This document shows positions 7,192 through 15,685 of a stretch of DNA of 64,000 nt, piece by piece. The stretch covers positions 14,700-78,699 of the forward strand of contig CAYUIG010000012.1 of assembly GCA_964444685.1 (NCBI GenBank), written 5' to 3'. Position 1 is the stretch's first letter. Each line of letters begins with the position of its first letter. Both the position numbers and the translations under genes were made by a program. The notes beneath the pieces were generated by a model. That model saw only the letters and a list, made by a program, of their open reading frames with translations. It was not told the origin of the DNA and made no database searches. This DNA is from CAYUIG01 sp964444685. GTDB taxonomy: Bacteria > Gemmatimonadota > Gemmatimonadetes > Longimicrobiales > RSA9.

Positions 7192-8106
7192 CTACGCCGG
7201 ATCGACGGCCCGATAAGCGGAGATGACCGCACGCTCACCCTCGCGGCCGGGCCTGGAATTACCGTGCTCCATGCCGATGATGCCGGTATAACCCTTGTCG
7301 AGGATGTGGCGGAAGACGTTGGCGTAGTTGATCTCGCCGGTGCCCGGCTCGTTGCGGCCGGGGTTGTCGCCGGTCTGGAAGTAGGCGATCTCGTCCCAGG
7401 CGAGGTCGATGTTGGGGATGAGGTTCCCCTCGGTGATCTGCTGATGGTAGAGGTCGTCGAGGATCTTGCAGGCGGGGCTGCCGACGGCCTTGCAGATCGC
7501 GTATGCCTGCGGGATGCCGGTGAGGAACTGGCCGGGATGATTGCGGAGCGTGTTGAGCGGCTCGAGCACCATGACGAGGCCGTGCGGCTCGAGGATGTCG
7601 GCGGCGCGCTTGAGCGTCTCGATGACGTTCGCGGTCTGGTAGTCCATGTGCAGCCGCGGATCCACGCGTCCGGGCACCACGGTCATCCACGTCGCGTTCA
7701 CGCGTTTCGCCACCTCGACCGACTCGGCCACCTCGCGCAGGAACAGCTCGCGCTTCTCCGGGTCGCCGTTGGTGAGGTTGGGCTCGTTCCAGCCGATGGT
7801 GGCGGCGACGAACACGCCCATGCGCATGCCCAGGCGCTCCATCGCCTGCGCGATCCGCTCCTGCTCCTCCACGGACCGGCCCTTCATGCCGTTGTCTTCG
7901 AGCGCGGTGAAGCCCTCGGCGGCCATGAACTCGAGCTGGGCCACCGGATCATCGCCGGAATGTGCGCGGAACATCCCGAAGTGCGGCGCATACGCGAGCC
8001 GGAAACGTGCGACGCCGTCTCCGCGCGCACCGTGGGGTGCGGCGGCGTTCGTCGCCAGTGAGACGCCGGCGGCCGCGCCGACGCGGAGGAAGTCCCTGCG
8101 CTCCAT
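7192..8106 (-). CDS. Tat-exported hydroxypyruvate isomerase-like TIM barrel protein
   Basis: The 304-residue product begins MERRDFLRVGAAAGVSLA, a twin-arginine signal. The barrel follows the xylose isomerase-like/hydroxypyruvate isomerase pattern: FGMFRAHSGDDPVAQLEFMAAEGF, VMVLEPLNTLRNHPG, KILDDLYHQQITEGNLI and GNSRPGREGE near the end. Glu in LEPLN, Asp in LDDLYH and the terminal HGNSRPG loop are the metal and substrate positions of this fold. Export by Tat implies a folded, metal-loaded periplasmic enzyme, so its substrate may be a sugar derivative rather than cytosolic hydroxypyruvate. The start at 8106 is set by the signal peptide. Confidence 0.85.
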   Translation of the reverse strand: MERRDFLRVGAAAGVSLATNAAAPHGARGDGVARFRLAYAPHFGMFRAHSGDDPVAQLEFMAAEGFTALEDNGMKGRSVEEQERIAQAMERLGMRMGVFVAATIGWNEPNLTNGDPEKRELFLREVAESVEVAKRVNATWMTVVPGRVDPRLHMDYQTANVIETLKRAADILEPHGLVMVLEPLNTLRNHPGQFLTGIPQAYAICKAVGSPACKILDDLYHQQITEGNLIPNIDLAWDEIAYFQTGDNPGRNEPGTGEINYANVFRHILDKGYTGIIGMEHGNSRPGREGERAVISAYRAVDPA

Positions 8107-8153
8107 GGGCCGCGAAGCTACGGCGCTCCGCGGCCCGTGTCCATGCGGAAGCC

Positions 8154-9008
8154 TCAGGCGCTGATGGCGGCCGCGAATTCGGCCGGCCGCTCGACGGGCG
8201 GATCGTCCGCGCAGTCCTCGATGATGCGGAGCGACCAGCCGTAGCGGTCGGCCGCCGCCTGCGCCACGGCGAGCGGCGTGGCGCGGTCGTGCCTGCCCCA
8301 GACCAGCGAGGTGGGGACGCGGATGCGCGCGAGCTGCTCGGGCGGAATGGGTCCGCTGAACTGTTCCATCAACGATCCGATCGCTGCCATGACCGCCGGC
8401 GTACGAACGCGATCCAGGTTGTAGGCCTGGAACGCGTCCCACTCGTCGCGCATGCTGGAGCGAAGCGAAGCGAGGTCCCAGGCGCAGTGCTGCCACAGCG
8501 CGTCGTGCGTGGCGGGCGTCGGCGCCGCGAAGAATGCCTGCAGCGCACCGCCGAACGCCGGCGCGGGCTCGAACGCTCGCAGCCCCAGCGTATCGACGAG
8601 CACGAGCCGCGCGATGCGGTCGCCGTGATCCGCGGCGTAGCGCGCCGCGATGGCGCCTCCGACTGCATGGCCGACGAGCACTGGCGGTTCGCCGCAGGTC
8701 TCCGCGATCAGCGCATTCAGCCACGCCATCATGCCCGTGTCATCGATCGCACCGTCGAGCGTCGTGGCGCCGTGCCCGGGCAGGTCGGGTGCGACGACGC
8801 GATGCCTGGCGACGAGCATCGGGATCGCGCGCATGAAGTGGAGCGCGTTGGCCGCCGGGCCGTGCAGCAGCACGACGGGCGCACCGCTTCCTCCTTCGAG
8901 TACGGCGGTGTCGATGCCTGCGAGTCGCCGCCGCCGTTCCGATACGGGAAGCGGCTCGAGAAGCTGCGTCCTCGGATGCATCCGGCGCGCGGTCGGGATC
9001 GTGCTCAT
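8154..9008 (-). CDS. Alpha/beta-hydrolase fold protein lacking the serine nucleophile
   Basis: The start at 9008 follows a strong GGAGGAG site. The 284-residue protein has the fold's order: VVLLHGPAANALHF (oxyanion loop), VVAPDLPGHGATT, the nucleophile elbow VLVGHAVGGAIAARYAA, LVLVDTLGL, a lid, then SLVWGRHDRATPL with the acid position. In the elbow the usual GxSxG serine is Ala115. The usual catalytic-histidine stretch (GHxPxxExP) reads DCADDPPVERPAEF with no histidine. Two of three catalytic residues are therefore absent, so this is probably a non-catalytic binding protein or partner. The gene lies between the LuxR regulator and the isomerase on the same strand. Confidence 0.85.
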   Translation of the reverse strand: MSTIPTARRMHPRTQLLEPLPVSERRRRLAGIDTAVLEGGSGAPVVLLHGPAANALHFMRAIPMLVARHRVVAPDLPGHGATTLDGAIDDTGMMAWLNALIAETCGEPPVLVGHAVGGAIAARYAADHGDRIARLVLVDTLGLRAFEPAPAFGGALQAFFAAPTPATHDALWQHCAWDLASLRSSMRDEWDAFQAYNLDRVRTPAVMAAIGSLMEQFSGPIPPEQLARIRVPTSLVWGRHDRATPLAVAQAAADRYGWSLRIIEDCADDPPVERPAEFAAAISA

Positions 9009-9113
9009 CTCTCCTCCATCGTATCGGTGAACCGTTACTGGAGGATGCACGTGCAGCGCGGCGCGCGCGTCGGTCGGATGCGCCAAATTTTCGGGAAGCG
9101 CGGATGGGTAGAA

Positions 9114-10673
9114 CTATGCAGTGAGGCCGTGTCGTATGGCCCACGCGGCCGCCGCCGCGCGCGACGAGAGGCCGAGTTTGCCGAACATGTTGGCGACGTG
9201 GCGTGCGACCGTCTTCTCGCTGATGAAGAGCCGTTCGCCGATCGCGCGGTTGGTCAGACCTTCCGCGACGAGGCGGAGCACCTCGACCTCTCGTGCCGTG
9301 AGGCCGCCCGGAACGGCTTCGTGCAGCAGCCGATCCATTTCGGATACGGCGGGGGCTGCGCCCAGCCCGGCGAATGCTCTGTGCGCGGCCCGCAGCTCCG
9401 CCTCGGCGCCGATCGCGTCGCCGAGGGCACGAAGCGCACGGCCGATGAGTGCGCGCGTACGTGCGGCCTCCCACGGCGCGTCGAGCTCCTGCCATGCGGC
9501 AGACGCGGTGCGCAGCGCGGGGAGTGCGGCGGCCGCATCGCCGCGTGCGAGCGCGACCATCCCCGAAGCCCGGGCCGCGAGTGCGCGTGGCAGCGGCGTC
9601 GCGAAGCGCGCCGCGATTTCGGCGAGCTCGGCAGCCGCGGCCGCCGCTTCATCCAGCGCCGATGCGGCCGTGAAGATCTCGACGGCCGCAGACAGCACAT
9701 CGGAGCGGAGGTCCGGTGGTGCGCTTTCGGCGAGCAGTGGACGGATCGCGGCAGCGGCTGCCTCGGTATCGCCGCGTGCGAGCCGCAGTAGTGCGGGCCC
9801 CGGCCATGGCTTGCGACTGCGTGCGGCGGCCTCGCGGTACTCGCTCTCCGCTGCGTCGAACTCGCCGCGCAGCCGGTGCAGCTCGCCACGCTGGTAGTGC
9901 GCTGCGCCCGCGGCCGGACGGGGCGGGCGGGAGAGGCGCTCGCATGCACGAACGGCTTCAGCCAGTGCGTTCTGCCAGTCGCCACGGAAGCGCAGGATCT
10001 CCGCCCTGCGCGTCATGCACTCCCCGCGGTACGCCTCGAGTCCGGGCTGCGATTCGCACCACTGGCCGAGGGCTGCGGTCCATTCCTGGGCGCGGCGCAT
10101 GTCCAGGATCTCGTGACAGGCCTCGATCACGCCGCAGTACACATCGCCTGCGACGATCGGCGATACGGTGCCCGCGTCGACGGCGGCCATGGCTTCATCG
10201 AGCAGCCGCTCGCCCTCGGCAACGCGCCCCAGCCGGATCAGCGCGCGGCCGAGGCCGTGCGCGGCGAGCGCGCCGAGATCGGCATCGGCGTGACGCGCCG
10301 CAATGCGGGTGCACTCCTCGAAGCCGGCGTGCGCGCTTTCATTCTCGCCGCTGAAGATGGCGCGCAATGCATCGGTGAAGAGCAGGTAGCCGCGTTCGAC
10401 GCAGTCGGGACCGCACGCGTCGAGCAGCCGCGCGGCTCGTGCGAGCCAGCCGCTGGCGCGGGCGTGCTCCCCGCTGCGCATGAGTCCGAATGCGAGCCAG
10501 AACGCCGCGCGTACCGCGGCTTCGATGCGGCCGGCGTCGAGGTGCTCCTGGTGAGCGCGTGTCCACAACTCGGCGCTCTCTGCATCACGGCCGGCGAGGA
10601 AGGCAGCTACGGCGAGCTGCTCGAGGTCCGCTCCGGCGTCGGTGGAGTCGGTCGGCCGGGCGGATTTCGCCAT
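9114..10673 (-). CDS. TPR-containing LuxR-family transcriptional regulator
   Basis: The 519-residue protein has an N-terminal run of about 420 residues of TPR-like helical pairs (for example LAVAAFLAGRDAESAELWTRA and GALAAHGLGRALIRLGRVAEGERL). The C-terminal LuxR/GerE helix-turn-helix reads GLTAREVEVLRLVAEGLTNR, then ISEKTVARHVANMFGKLGL. There is no NB-ARC/AAA motif, so it is a short MalT-like regulator sensing protein or ligand through the TPRs. Its ATG overlaps the TGA of the upstream MBL gene (TGATG at 10671-10675), so the two are translationally coupled. It may control this operon or the divergent DUF2652 operon. Confidence 0.85.
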   Translation of the reverse strand: MAKSARPTDSTDAGADLEQLAVAAFLAGRDAESAELWTRAHQEHLDAGRIEAAVRAAFWLAFGLMRSGEHARASGWLARAARLLDACGPDCVERGYLLFTDALRAIFSGENESAHAGFEECTRIAARHADADLGALAAHGLGRALIRLGRVAEGERLLDEAMAAVDAGTVSPIVAGDVYCGVIEACHEILDMRRAQEWTAALGQWCESQPGLEAYRGECMTRRAEILRFRGDWQNALAEAVRACERLSRPPRPAAGAAHYQRGELHRLRGEFDAAESEYREAAARSRKPWPGPALLRLARGDTEAAAAAIRPLLAESAPPDLRSDVLSAAVEIFTAASALDEAAAAAAELAEIAARFATPLPRALAARASGMVALARGDAAAALPALRTASAAWQELDAPWEAARTRALIGRALRALGDAIGAEAELRAAHRAFAGLGAAPAVSEMDRLLHEAVPGGLTAREVEVLRLVAEGLTNRAIGERLFISEKTVARHVANMFGKLGLSSRAAAAAWAIRHGLTA

Positions 10674-11659
10674 CAGCCCGCGCGCAGCTCCCGCAGCCAC
10701 GCTGCGAGCGCCGTCTCGTAGTAGCGCGGGCTGAACTTGTAGAAGTCGTCGTAGGAGGCGGGCAGCGGCAGCGCTTCGGCGGCTTCTGCCGCCTCCAGTC
10801 CGCGGCGCGCGGCTTCGCGCGCGGAGTCTTCGATGAAGTGGATCAGCGCGACGTAGCGGGCGAACGCCTGCTCGTCCCCGATCGGCCCGTGGCCCGGCAC
10901 GATCGTGGTCTGCGAAGCGCTCAGCTTCGCTACGGACGCGCGCAGTTGCGATGGGATCGCGTCGACGTAGTTCGGGAACATCGCGTTCCACACGAGATCG
11001 CCCGCGAAGGTGATCCCGTCGAGGTGCACCGTGACGTCGCTCGCCGTGTGCCCGCTGCGCGGCACCACGCGCACGCTGACACCGCCCAGGTCGATCGTCC
11101 GTTCGGCGGCCACCAGCTCTGCGGTACCGAGGAGCGCCGACTTCGCCGGATCGGGGTCGCGCCGCGCGTCCTGTTCTCGGATTCGGGCACGCGCCTGCTC
11201 CGTGGTCAGGACCGCAGTACCGGGTGCGAAGCCGGCCAGTCCGGCGGTGTGGTCGCCGTGATGGTGCGTCAGGAGTACGAGGTCGGGAGCGCGGCCGGTC
11301 AGTTCACGCGCGCGCTCCGCAACCCATGCGGCACCGCGCGGCGATGCGAAGGATTCGATGACGAGTACCGTATCGCGTCCAGCAATGATGCCGCCGTTGC
11401 AGAGCGTGGTGCGATCCTCGAGCGGCTTCGAGATCACGGCCCACGCGCCATCGGCGAGCTGATGGATGTCGGCCCACGGCTCGCGCGCCGCGAGCCTGCG
11501 TCGGCGCAAGGGCCGGATGGCACCGGCAGGTGCGGCCTTCAGCGTCGCAAGGAACGCGGCGGCTGCGGCGCGGCGCAGGAAAACGCGCCGGGTGGTGGGT
11601 GCCGTTTCGAACACGATGCCTCCGGGCTGGCGGCGTTCCCGGTCAAGCTGAAGAGGCAC
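10673..11659 (-). CDS. Tat-exported MBL-fold metallo-hydrolase
   Basis: The 328-residue frame opens with GTG at 11659; a GTG at 11614 would place the Tat motif (TTRRVFLRRAAAAAF) nearer the N-terminus and is equally plausible. The metallo-beta-lactamase motif is LLTHHHGDHTAGL (His132, His134, Asp136, His137 from 11659). Further ligands are in VVPRSGHTASDVTVH, GDLVWNAMFPNY and TIVPGHGPIGD. These are the signatures of the SoxH/quinoprotein-relay-like MBL group, which includes exported hydrolases of unknown substrate. The next gene, the LuxR regulator, starts within its stop codon. Confidence 0.85.
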   Translation of the reverse strand: MPLQLDRERRQPGGIVFETAPTTRRVFLRRAAAAAFLATLKAAPAGAIRPLRRRRLAAREPWADIHQLADGAWAVISKPLEDRTTLCNGGIIAGRDTVLVIESFASPRGAAWVAERARELTGRAPDLVLLTHHHGDHTAGLAGFAPGTAVLTTEQARARIREQDARRDPDPAKSALLGTAELVAAERTIDLGGVSVRVVPRSGHTASDVTVHLDGITFAGDLVWNAMFPNYVDAIPSQLRASVAKLSASQTTIVPGHGPIGDEQAFARYVALIHFIEDSAREAARRGLEAAEAAEALPLPASYDDFYKFSPRYYETALAAWLRELRAG

Positions 11660-11724
11660 GCGCTTCCCTGCAAGCGGTTCGCTGCACTTGCGAAGGATTC
11701 GGCGGTCAACGGAGTATTGGCCGG

Positions 11725-12801
11725 ATGGAGAATCGAGGACTGCTGTTCATCCCGGACATCAGCGGCTTCACCCGTTTCATCACCGAAACGGAGATCGACC
11801 ACAGCCGGAAGCTGATCCAGGAGCTTCTGGAGGTGGTGATCGATGCCAACGAGATCGGCCTCGAGGTGTCGGAGGTCGAGGGCGATGCCGTGCTGTTCTT
11901 CCGGTTCGGCGACCGCCCCGACGTGAGTCAGCTCCAGCGCCAGGTCGAGCGGATGTTCCGCGCCTTCCACGGCCGGCTCATGGCGTACGACATCGGCCGC
12001 TTCTGCCAGTGCCGCGCGTGCGTGTCCGCGAGCAAACTCACACTCAAGGTCATCACGCACTACGGCGAGTTCACGAGCTACAGCGTCAGGCAGTTCAACA
12101 AGCTGATCGGGCGTGACGTCATCGTCGCGCACCAGCTCCTGAAGAACGACATCGACCATCACGAGTACTGGCTCGTCACACCCGATCTCCTGCCGGACGG
12201 ATCGGCGGGCGCTCCGGCCGAGTGGGTCCGCTGGGTGCAGGGAAGCAAGAGCACCGAGGCCGGCGTGATCCCGTACCACTACACGTCGCTGAGCAGCCTG
12301 AAGCAGGACCTGCCGCCCGCACGGCTTCCGGATCTGGGGCTGGGGCGGACGGCGCGGATGTTCTCGGCGTCGCGCGAGTATGACACGCACATCATCGCGC
12401 TGTTCCATGCAGCGGGGAACTTCAGCTACCGGAGCCAGTGGCAGGATGGCGTCGAGCGCGTGGAGGAGCTGGACCATCACCTGCCACGCATCGGCACGCG
12501 CTGTCGCCGCATCATGACCAGCGGCGAGTCCATCGTCTACATGAGCAGCTATTCCTTCCGGCCGGACCACATCGAGTTCACCGAGACGGATGAGGCGAAG
12601 ACGTCCGCGTGGCACTACACACTCGAGCGCGTCACGCCGGAGCGCACGAAGCTCACGGTGGACTACCACATCCGGAAGGGGTTCCTGCGCGAGCTTCTCT
12701 TCCGTCTCACGCAGCAGCGCAGCATGGAGGCCTCGCTCCAGACGTCATTGCGGAATCTCGACAGCGTGACGACGGGTCTCCGCGTGTCGGCCGAGTACTG
12801 A
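11725..12801 (+). CDS. DUF2652 cyclase-like protein fused to an SRPBCC domain
   Basis: The ATG at 11725 begins exactly with the domain (MENRGLLFIPDISGFT). The first 200 residues are DUF2652, a distant relative of class III nucleotide cyclases. The metal-binding aspartates are in place: Asp11 in IPDISGFT and Asp54 in VEGDAVLFF. A cysteine cluster CQCRAC (Cys94, 96, 99) is inserted in the fold. Residues of about 210-350 look like an SRPBCC/polyketide-cyclase ligand-binding domain (REYDTHIIALFHAAGNFSY, HYTLERVTPERTKLTVDYH). It may be a soluble sensor or nucleotide-binding protein. It leads an operon with the serine hydrolase three bases downstream and is divergent from the MBL gene across a 65-bp promoter region. 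Confidence 0.8.
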   Translation: MENRGLLFIPDISGFTRFITETEIDHSRKLIQELLEVVIDANEIGLEVSEVEGDAVLFFRFGDRPDVSQLQRQVERMFRAFHGRLMAYDIGRFCQCRACVSASKLTLKVITHYGEFTSYSVRQFNKLIGRDVIVAHQLLKNDIDHHEYWLVTPDLLPDGSAGAPAEWVRWVQGSKSTEAGVIPYHYTSLSSLKQDLPPARLPDLGLGRTARMFSASREYDTHIIALFHAAGNFSYRSQWQDGVERVEELDHHLPRIGTRCRRIMTSGESIVYMSSYSFRPDHIEFTETDEAKTSAWHYTLERVTPERTKLTVDYHIRKGFLRELLFRLTQQRSMEASLQTSLRNLDSVTTGLRVSAEY

Positions 12802-12804
12802 CGC

Positions 12805-14127
12805 GTGCGCAGCCGCCGCCTGCGCGTCGTACTGGCGCTCGCGATCCTCGCGCTTCTGATCGCGGGCGGTGTCACAGTGCATCGCTACCTCGCCGTCGGC
12901 ACTGCGTACCTTGCCCGGATGACCTGTTCCGGTGTCTTCGTTTCCGGGCAGCCCGCGGAACGGATGATCGCGGATCTCGCCATCGACGACCTCTCGTTCC
13001 TCCGTCACTTCCGCGTCACCACGGACGAGCGTGCCCGCACCGCAACGGCCAGTGCACGCGTCGTGAGCAGAACGGCGGCCTACCGGGATGAGTTCGGCTG
13101 CGCACTGGACGTGGCGGCGGACTCGTCGCCGGAACGCAGGCTCCGGCTGTCCAGGCCCGGGCTCGAGACCGGCACGTTCGACCCGGCCGTGATGCAGGTC
13201 GTGGACGCCGGGTTCGAGGAGCCGGACCCGGCCCTGCCGAGACGCACGCGAGCGGTCGTCGTCGTGCGCGGCGGCCGCGTCGTGGCGGAGCGCTATTCGC
13301 CCGGCGTTTCCGCGGAGACGCCGCTGATCGGCTGGTCGGTGTCGAAGAGCGTGCTGCACGCACTGATCGGGATCGCGATCGCACAGGGGCGGCTCGAACT
13401 CGACGCGCCCGCACCGATTCCGGAATGGCGAGACGACGAGCGCGCTGCGATCACCATCGAACAGCTCCTGCGGATGAGCAGCGGCCTGCGCTTCCGCGAG
13501 CTGTACGAGCCGTTCCGGTCCGATGCGCTGCCCATGCTCTTCGGAGCGCCGGACGCGGCCGGCTACGCGGCATCGAAAGAGCTGGAGGCGGAGCCGGGAA
13601 CCGTCTGGCACTACTCGAGTGGCACGAGCAACATCCTGGCGGCCGCGCTCCGCAACGCGCTCGGCGACGACGCCCGATACCACGCATTCCCGCGCGTGGA
13701 GCTGTTCGACAGGATCGGGATGTCGACCGCGCTGATCGAGACCGACGCGGAGGGCACGTTCGTGGCGTCGTCCTACATGTTCGCCAGTGCGCGCGACTGG
13801 GCACGCTTCGGCCTGTTGTACCTGCGCGATGGCGTCTGGGAGGGCGAGCGCATCCTGCCCGAGGGCTGGGTCGCGCACGCACGTTCGCCCGCTTCTGCGG
13901 ACACGACCGGCCGCTTCGGCGCGCACTGGTGGCTGGGCATTGCGGACGAATACTGTCCATCGAAAACTCCGCTTCCGGCCGACGCGTTCCACGCGATCGG
14001 TCATGAAGCGCAGTTCGTCACCATCGTTCCGTCGGCCGAGGTCGTCATCGTACGGCTCGGCCGCGCACGCCTGCCCGGTGCATGGGATCAGTGCCGATTC
14101 GTTCGCGACATACTGGACGCGCTCTGA
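12805..14127 (+). CDS. Membrane-anchored serine hydrolase (class C beta-lactamase family)
   Basis: A GTG start at 12805 gives 440 residues with an N-terminal signal anchor (LRVVLALAILALLIAGG). The catalytic SxxK is SVSK (Ser178, Lys181) in IGWSVSKSVLHALIG. The second motif is YSS in VWHYSSGTSNIL (usual YxN/YSN), and the third is GHE in HAIGHEAQFVTIVP in place of HxG/KTG. This is the DUF/COG1680 esterase and peptidase group rather than a drug-resistance beta-lactamase. It follows the cyclase-like gene closely and overlaps the next gene by 46 bases. Confidence 0.9.
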   Translation: MRSRRLRVVLALAILALLIAGGVTVHRYLAVGTAYLARMTCSGVFVSGQPAERMIADLAIDDLSFLRHFRVTTDERARTATASARVVSRTAAYRDEFGCALDVAADSSPERRLRLSRPGLETGTFDPAVMQVVDAGFEEPDPALPRRTRAVVVVRGGRVVAERYSPGVSAETPLIGWSVSKSVLHALIGIAIAQGRLELDAPAPIPEWRDDERAAITIEQLLRMSSGLRFRELYEPFRSDALPMLFGAPDAAGYAASKELEAEPGTVWHYSSGTSNILAAALRNALGDDARYHAFPRVELFDRIGMSTALIETDAEGTFVASSYMFASARDWARFGLLYLRDGVWEGERILPEGWVAHARSPASADTTGRFGAHWWLGIADEYCPSKTPLPADAFHAIGHEAQFVTIVPSAEVVIVRLGRARLPGAWDQCRFVRDILDAL

Positions 14128-15038
14128 TCGCGGCCGCACTGCTCGCGGCCTGCGGCGCGGACGATCCGTCTCGGCTCGGCCCTACCGAGATGGCGTTCGG
14201 TGTCTTCGGCGACGGGCCATACTTGCGGCTGGAGCACGGCCGCTACCGCGCAATGCTCGAGGATGTGGCAGCGGCGGACGTCGACTTCCTCATCCACGTC
14301 GGTGACATCCTGGCCGATGACTGCCTGGACGAGGTCTACATGCGGCGCAGGTCGGATTTCGATGCGCTGCCGCTCGCAGTCATCTACACGCCCGGCGACA
14401 ACGAGTGGACGGACTGCCACGACGAAGGCGTCGACCCGCTCGAGCGGCTGGGCGCAATACGGCGCGTCTTCTTCGCCGAGCCGGAACGCAGCCTCGGCGG
14501 CGAGCCCATCCCGCTGGAGTCGCAGGCGTCGAACCCTTCCTACGGCGAATTCCCGGAGAACGCGCTCTGGAGCGCGGGCGGGTTCGTGTTCGCCACAATG
14601 CACATGGTCGGGTCCATGAACGGCCTGCGCACCTTCCGCGGTCGCACGGAGCGTCACGACGACGCGGTCGAGCGGCGCACGCGCGCCGCACTCGAGTGGA
14701 TGGACCGCGCGTTCGCGCGCGCACGTCGGGACTCCGCCAGCGGCGTCGTGCTCGTGATACACGGCAATCCCTGGGAGAACGAGACGGGATACGAAGACTT
14801 TCTGGCGCGGCTGATGGCGCGGCTGCGCAGCTACGATCGGCCGGTGCTGCTGATCCACGGTGACACGCACACGTACCGGGTGGACCAGCCGCTCATGGAT
14901 TCCCTCGGCCGGAGCTTCCCGACCTTTCAGCGGCTCGAAACGTACGGATCTCCGACGATCGGCTGGGTGCGTGTCGTCGTGGACACCGCGGCCGGACGGA
15001 TCGCGCGCTTCGAACCGCGCTCGATGGGCATCTTCTGA
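14082..15038 (+). CDS. Metallophosphoesterase lipoprotein
   Basis: The 318-residue product begins within the serine hydrolase gene. Its signal peptide ends in a lipobox (ALLAAC, Cys24), so it is probably lipid-anchored on the outer side of a membrane. Calcineurin-like phosphoesterase motifs occur in order: GVFGDGPY, LIHVGDILADD, TPGDNEWTDC, VIHGNPWENE and LIHGDTHTY, which together supply the two-metal site. Substrate is unknown; exported members cleave phosphodiesters or nucleotides. Confidence 0.85.
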   Translation: MGSVPIRSRHTGRALIAAALLAACGADDPSRLGPTEMAFGVFGDGPYLRLEHGRYRAMLEDVAAADVDFLIHVGDILADDCLDEVYMRRRSDFDALPLAVIYTPGDNEWTDCHDEGVDPLERLGAIRRVFFAEPERSLGGEPIPLESQASNPSYGEFPENALWSAGGFVFATMHMVGSMNGLRTFRGRTERHDDAVERRTRAALEWMDRAFARARRDSASGVVLVIHGNPWENETGYEDFLARLMARLRSYDRPVLLIHGDTHTYRVDQPLMDSLGRSFPTFQRLETYGSPTIGWVRVVVDTAAGRIARFEPRSMGIF

Positions 15039-15053
15039 TACGGAGCGACCCAC

Positions 15054-15113
15054 ATGACGACCCGGTGCATACGCCTGCTGTTTGCGCTGTCGGCCGCGCC
15101 GATCTCCGGCTGA
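15054..15113 (+). CDS. Possible 19-residue leader peptide
   Basis: An ATG at 15054, preceded by GGAG, encodes MTTRCIRLLFALSAAPISG and stops at a TGA that overlaps the ATG of the HD-domain gene (TGATG). It looks like a signal-peptide start without a body, so it could be a coupling leader or the relic of a lost exported protein. Confidence 0.3.
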   Translation: MTTRCIRLLFALSAAPISG

Positions 15114-15685
15114 TGGAAGACGACACGCTGTCCGGGCTGCTCGCGTTCCTGCGCGAGGCGGAGCGGCTGAAGAGCGTGGAGCGCACGGCGTGGACCTCGA
15201 CCGGCCGGCGTGAGAGCGCGGCCGAACACACGTGGCGGCTGTGCCTGCTGGCGATGGTGCTCGGCCCCGAGCTGGGCGTGGACACCGGCCGGCTGCTGAA
15301 GATGTGCGTGATCCACGACCTGGGTGAAGCGCTCGGCGGAGATGTGCCCGCGATCGCACAGGATCCGTCCGTACCGAAGTCGGACGCCGAGCGTGCCCAC
15401 CTCCTCGCCCTCGTCGCACCGTTACCGGATCCGGCGCGGCGCGAGATCGTGGAGCTGTGGGACGAGTACGAAGCCGCGTCGTCGCCGGAGGCGCGGGCGG
15501 CGAAGGCGCTCGACAAACTCGAGACGATCCTGCAGCACAACCAGGGTGCGAACCCGCAGGGTTTCGACTACGAGTTCAACCTCGGATACGGCGCACGCTA
15601 CACGGTCGGGCATCCATTGATCGAGCGGATCCGTCAAATCCTGGATGCCGAGACGGCCGCGCGTGCGCGCGGGAGCGAAACGTGA
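15113..15685 (+). CDS. HD-domain hydrolase (YfbR/5'-nucleotidase-like)
   Basis: The ATG at 15113 gives 190 residues, the usual length of the YfbR-type HD family that dephosphorylates deoxyribonucleoside 5'-monophosphates. Metal ligands are His39 in SAAEHTWRLCLLA, the His68-Asp69 pair in VIHDLGEALGGD, and a distal Asp in KALDKLETILQH. The protein has no signal peptide and is cytosolic. Its TGA overlaps the GTG of the following gene (GTGA at 15682-15685). Confidence 0.85.
   Translation: MEDDTLSGLLAFLREAERLKSVERTAWTSTGRRESAAEHTWRLCLLAMVLGPELGVDTGRLLKMCVIHDLGEALGGDVPAIAQDPSVPKSDAERAHLLALVAPLPDPARREIVELWDEYEAASSPEARAAKALDKLETILQHNQGANPQGFDYEFNLGYGARYTVGHPLIERIRQILDAETAARARGSET

Noticed and set aside
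8107..8724. N-terminal extension of the isomerase-like protein beyond the Tat signal
   Set aside because: The added 200 residues are arginine/alanine-rich shadow of the opposite frames and overlap the hydrolase gene; the Tat motif fixes the start at 8106.
12805..14127. Serine hydrolase considered as an antibiotic-resistance beta-lactamase
   Set aside because: Motifs two and three deviate (YSS, GHE) in the manner of COG1680 esterases and peptidases, and the operon context is not that of ampC.
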